Assembly: GCA_028697455.1 (NCBI GenBank)
Contig: JAQVEZ010000003.1
Location: 1 to 42,971, forward strand
Reading direction: 5' to 3'
DNA from: Minisyncoccota bacterium
GTDB taxonomy: Bacteria > Patescibacteriota > Minisyncoccia > Phycocordibacterales > UBA1006
Length of the DNA: 42,971 nt
Of this stretch, positions 40,440 to 42,971 are shown in pieces (position 1 is the stretch's first letter; the number at the start of each line of letters is the position of its first letter). The notes beneath the pieces were generated by a model, which had not been told where the DNA came from, did not search any database, and saw only the letters and a list, made by a program, of their open reading frames with translations. The position numbers and the translations under genes are program-made.

Positions 40440-40445
40440 TGAATA

Positions 40446-40480
40446 AAAAGGAATAATTCCTTTGAAATTATTCCTTTTTA
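40446..40480 (-). terminator. Terminator of rpmG
   Basis: AAAAGGAATAAT and ATTATTCCTTTT-type arms (about 40446-40457 and 40468-40479) with a T-run on the minus strand; it separates rpmG from tRNA-Trp and overlaps the rpmG stop. Confidence 0.75.
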
Positions 40481-40654
40481 TTTTTTCTTATGCATTTTTT
40501 TGGTTTCAATAAATTCAACTCGTTTTTGAAGTTTCTTGCTGAATTTTATCAAACTCAATTTTGCAACATTTGCAAATTTCTTTTTGTTACGTCGTGTAAC
40601 AACATGTTCATTTGCCTCCTTTGAATATAAAGTAATAAGATTGTCTTGTGACAT
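40478..40654 (-). CDS. rpmG: Ribosomal protein L33 (bL33), cysteine-less form
   Basis: A 58-aa product (MSQDNLITLYSKEANEHVV at the start) matches L33: VTRRNKKKF followed by LSLIKFSKKLQKRVEFIETK, corresponding to the NYxTxKNKK ... LELKKF ... HKETK core. The four zinc-binding cysteines of the C+ form are replaced: the first CxxC reads SKEA and the second reads SKKL. Such C- forms of L33 are known from other bacteria and work without zinc. The gene sits next to tRNA-Trp, as L33 often does near the secE region. Confidence 0.85.
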   Translation of the reverse strand: MSQDNLITLYSKEANEHVVTRRNKKKFANVAKLSLIKFSKKLQKRVEFIETKKMHKKK

Positions 40655-40748
40655 AACAATGAAATAATAAATCTAACTAAAAACGGAAAAGTCTTCCCGC
40701 AATGACCACTAGATTACCCTAAAAAGATAAAAAATCAAGTAACTTAAA

Positions 40749-41153
40749 CTAAAGGTTTTTACAGAAAAATGATGATCTGTTCGGGCTATACATAAGTTCA
40801 CAACTCACCCCAGCACCATCAACACAGTAATATGAACCATTCCGGAGTTTAGTACAAATAAGAATCTGCGAATCTTGGGGTGGGTTTGTTTGGCAAATAA
40901 CCTCCTTCCCATATTCTTGAATAATATCTTGAACAATAGAACCAACATTCCCGGTATAACAGGTATTTTTAAAGCTTCCATCTCCATGATCAAGAAAAAA
41001 TATTTCTCCTTGAATTTGATTCATTAAAGATTTCGTATACATATCTGAAGTTTCTTGGAAAAGAACTTTTACATGGGGAACAGCAAAGACGAACATGGCA
41101 ACAACAGCAATAATAAGAAGGAAGGTTTTTGTTTGAAAACGATAGTAATTCAT
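40749..41153 (-). CDS. Membrane-anchored protein, possibly pilin-related
   Basis: Unknown family. The 134-aa protein has an N-terminal membrane helix (about residues 11-29, FLLIIAVVAMFVFAV) and an external part with six cysteines (NTCYTG, EVICQT, LICTK, YYCVDGAGVSCE, FFCKNL). YYCVDGAGVSCE resembles the CVDSTG segment at the end of the major pilin here (13958-14374), but there is no GFTLIE prepilin signal. A TATAAT box 9 nt before the ATG suggests a leaderless mRNA. It lies between rpmG and smc. Confidence 0.6.
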   Translation of the reverse strand: MNYYRFQTKTFLLIIAVVAMFVFAVPHVKVLFQETSDMYTKSLMNQIQGEIFFLDHGDGSFKNTCYTGNVGSIVQDIIQEYGKEVICQTNPPQDSQILICTKLRNGSYYCVDGAGVSCELMYSPNRSSFFCKNL

Positions 41154-41162
41154 AACATCTTT

Positions 41163-41168
41163 ATTATA
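41163..41168 (-). promoter_or_regulatory. -10 box of the 40749-41153 gene, leaderless
   Basis: TATAAT on the minus strand, 9 nt before the ATG at 41153. Confidence 0.55.
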
Positions 41169-41192
41169 ACACGGTCAAGGTTAAAGAATAAC

Positions 41193-42971
41193 TTACTTTG
41201 CGTACTTTGTTGCATCTTCAAGTCGCAACGACAACAAGGCAGACGCGTCGTCTCTTCCAAGAGTTACTCCAAAGAGTGTCTGTGCTCGACTCATCGTCTC
41301 TCGGTTGTGAGTAACCACAATAAGCTGGGAGAATTGAGAGAGAGACTCAATCATATCTCCATAACGCTGGGAGTTCGCCTCATCAAGAGCCGCATCTGTT
41401 TCATCCAAAACAAGAAATGGCGGTGGATTAACCTGAGAAAGAGCAAACAAAAGCGCAATTGAGGTGAGGGAACGCTCCCCTCCCGAGAGCATATCCAAAT
41501 CAGAAACCTTTTTTCGAGGAAGAGAGACGTGGATATCAACCCCCGTTTCGGATTCCTTTGAATCATCCTCAGGGAGTAACTCGTCTTCTTGTTCTTTTTT
41601 CTTTCTTTTTTTAGTTTCAACAAGAGAGAGTGCTGCCTTCCCTCCTCCAAACATAAGTTTGAAAAAACGATCAAACTGCTCATTAATTTTTTCAACTCCA
41701 AGAAAAAATTCCTTATCAAGTGTCTGTTTTAGCTCAGAGATAATATTCTCGAGTGATTGAATCGAAAGATTAATATCGTTAATTTCCCTTTCCAAGAAAA
41801 GATCCCTTTCTTGCGCTTCCTGGTATTCTTCAAGGACGTCTCCTCCAGAACCACCACCAATATCTTCAATACGGATTTTAATTCGTTCAATTTCTCTTCT
41901 AAACTGTTCTTGCTCGTGCGGATCAATCACTTCATCCATTGCTGTGTCTTTTTCAGCAAGATGTGAGCTTATTGCGTCTCCAAGATTCCCCAAAAGGACC
42001 ATCGCTTCGTGGTATTCTTCTTCTCTCGACTGCACTCTCAAAGAAAGTGCTGATTTTTTATTCTCAAGGAGTGAGATTTTTCCAAGAAGCTCTTTGTGCT
42101 GCCCAAGTGATTCGTAATAAACTCTTTCTTGCTTTCGCCATTCTTCTTCTTCTTGTTTTATAGAAAGGGCTAACTCTGAAAGTTTTTTTTGTTCCCGTGA
42201 TTCTGTTTCAAGGGTTTTGTTTATTTTATCCTGGAGAGTTTCTATCTTTTCAAGCGTAAGAGAAAGTTCCCTGTCATCGACAAAGGGTTTATCATTTTTT
42301 TCTTGCTGATCCAAAAAATCATGTATGGTATGCAAAAGAGCACTTTTTTCGCTTGAAAAGTTTTCTTCAGTGAGTTGCTCAAGTTTTTGTCTAAAAGAGA
42401 GAAGAAATTCTTTTACTTCATGATAAGAAATAATTTTTTCTTTTGTGGTGTCTTGAGATTGTTGTTTTTTGAGTACACTCAAAATACCTTCAAGGCGACT
42501 TTGTTCTTGCCTGAGAAAAGAGAGCTCTTCTCGAAGGTTCTTTATTTTTTGCTCTTGATTCTTAAGCTCCTCTTCAAAACTCGAATGAAAGGTACTCTCT
42601 TCGGAATAGTTTTCCAGAAGAGCATCGATTCTTTCCTTTTCTTGCTTCAAAAAAAGTTCTTCTTTGTGAATGTCTTCTTGAAGAGAATGAATAAGCCGAT
42701 CCTCACGAGCAAAATAAAGCAAATACTTTTCAAGAAGTTCTTCTCGAAGTACTTTTGCTTTTTCGATAATTTCAACTTGCTTTTTAAGAAACCTCAAGTG
42801 TGGAGCAATTTCACGCCGCAAAAGCTCTGATTCACGAAGGTTTGCAAGAGCTTGCTTAAGTTTTTTTTCAGATTCTTTTATTCGATATTGGTAAATCTTT
42901 AAACCAAGAGCTTCTTCAATGAGCTCTTTTCTGTCTTTTGAATTAGCGTTGAGATACCTATCAGCTTCACC
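41193..42971 (-). CDS. smc: Chromosome segregation protein SMC, short, no visible hinge (5' end outside window)
   Basis: SMC dimers organise and segregate chromosomes. The window holds 593 codons; the gene continues past the right edge. The first visible residues (GEADRYLNANSKDRKELIEEALGLKIYQYR) match the region that follows the N-terminal ATPase half in normal SMC (near residue 145), and the C-terminal half is complete with the ABC signature LSGGE and Walker B FLVLDETDAALDEAN. Between them is only coiled coil (about 400 residues) with no segment like the Gly-rich SMC hinge; a break at DKPFVDDRELSL may be the turn. The whole protein would be about 740 residues instead of about 1180. Confidence 0.85.
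   Translation of the reverse strand, partial: GEADRYLNANSKDRKELIEEALGLKIYQYRIKESEKKLKQALANLRESELLRREIAPHLRFLKKQVEIIEKAKVLREELLEKYLLYFAREDRLIHSLQEDIHKEELFLKQEKERIDALLENYSEESTFHSSFEEELKNQEQKIKNLREELSFLRQEQSRLEGILSVLKKQQSQDTTKEKIISYHEVKEFLLSFRQKLEQLTEENFSSEKSALLHTIHDFLDQQEKNDKPFVDDRELSLTLEKIETLQDKINKTLETESREQKKLSELALSIKQEEEEWRKQERVYYESLGQHKELLGKISLLENKKSALSLRVQSREEEYHEAMVLLGNLGDAISSHLAEKDTAMDEVIDPHEQEQFRREIERIKIRIEDIGGGSGGDVLEEYQEAQERDLFLEREINDINLSIQSLENIISELKQTLDKEFFLGVEKINEQFDRFFKLMFGGGKAALSLVETKKRKKKEQEDELLPEDDSKESETGVDIHVSLPRKKVSDLDMLSGGERSLTSIALLFALSQVNPPPFLVLDETDAALDEANSQRYGDMIESLSQFSQLIVVTHNRETMSRAQTLFGVTLGRDDASALLSLRLEDATKYAK

Noticed and set aside
41464-42830. Plus-strand open frames opposite smc
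   Set aside because: They mirror the coiled-coil codons of SMC and have no signature of their own.

Overview
The window looks like a chromosomal segment of a small-genome, AT-rich bacterium of the Candidate Phyla Radiation (Patescibacteria), most likely a Parcubacteria-type lineage. This is inferred from very tight gene packing, a type IV pilus locus with no outer-membrane secretin, many short membrane-anchored proteins with no obvious relatives, a split ribosomal protein cluster, and loss of accessory protein parts (zinc ribbons, SMC hinge). The genetic code appears standard: tRNA-Trp has anticodon CCA and TGA is used as a stop at 29799.

Layout. 1-4.6 kb: an envelope/export run (peptidoglycan-binding protein on the minus strand; secG, a family 5 solute-binding protein, an MFS transporter and an RsuA/RluB-type pseudouridine synthase on the plus strand). 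4.6-6.3 kb: a membrane-anchored protein, four alternately oriented tRNAs (Thr, Met/Ile2-type CAU, Asp, initiator Met) sharing bidirectional terminators, and a membrane protein with a HEPN-like RNxxxH motif. 6.3-10 kb: gatA, gatC and ligA. 10-21.5 kb: a long minus-strand type IV pilus locus (pilM, N, O, P-like, B, T, C, major pilin, pseudopilins, pilD, PilX-like), with a divergent ComF-type gene beside pilM; this set fits DNA uptake or twitching. 22.1-23.5 kb: a Ca2+/cation antiporter and an FMN split-barrel protein. 23.6-25.9 kb: a restriction-modification island (D12-class adenine methylase, PD-(D/E)XK nuclease, second amino-methylase). 25.9-29.8 kb: tRNA-Ser, a pseudo-receiver protein, recG, a cold-shock protein and tRNA-Ile(UAU), with GC-rich palindromic repeats that carry pieces of the neighbouring tRNA genes. 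29.8-33.2 kb: ftsH, then smpB, a GIY-YIG nuclease and tmRNA (ssrA), the complete trans-translation pair. 33.2-34.7 kb: a secreted repeat protein. 34.9-38.2 kb: ribosomal proteins S19-L22-S3-L16-S17-L14-L24-L5, lacking L29 and cut off from the rest of S10/spc. 38.4-40.1 kb: an APH-type kinase overlapping a UPF0489 protein. 40.3-43 kb: tRNA-Trp, a cysteine-less L33, a small membrane protein and the 3' part of a short SMC.

General themes seen directly in the sequence: at least sixteen genes have a TATAAT-like -10 box only 6-10 nt before the ATG, implying leaderless mRNAs; stop codons often lie inside terminator hairpins or the next promoter; and several proteins that normally carry zinc-binding cysteines (LigA, PilB, L33, ComF) lack them. 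The most unusual items are the tRNA-derived palindromic repeats, the zinc-less LigA, the apparently hinge-less SMC and the smpB/GIY-YIG/ssrA arrangement. No clear new defence or CRISPR system is visible.
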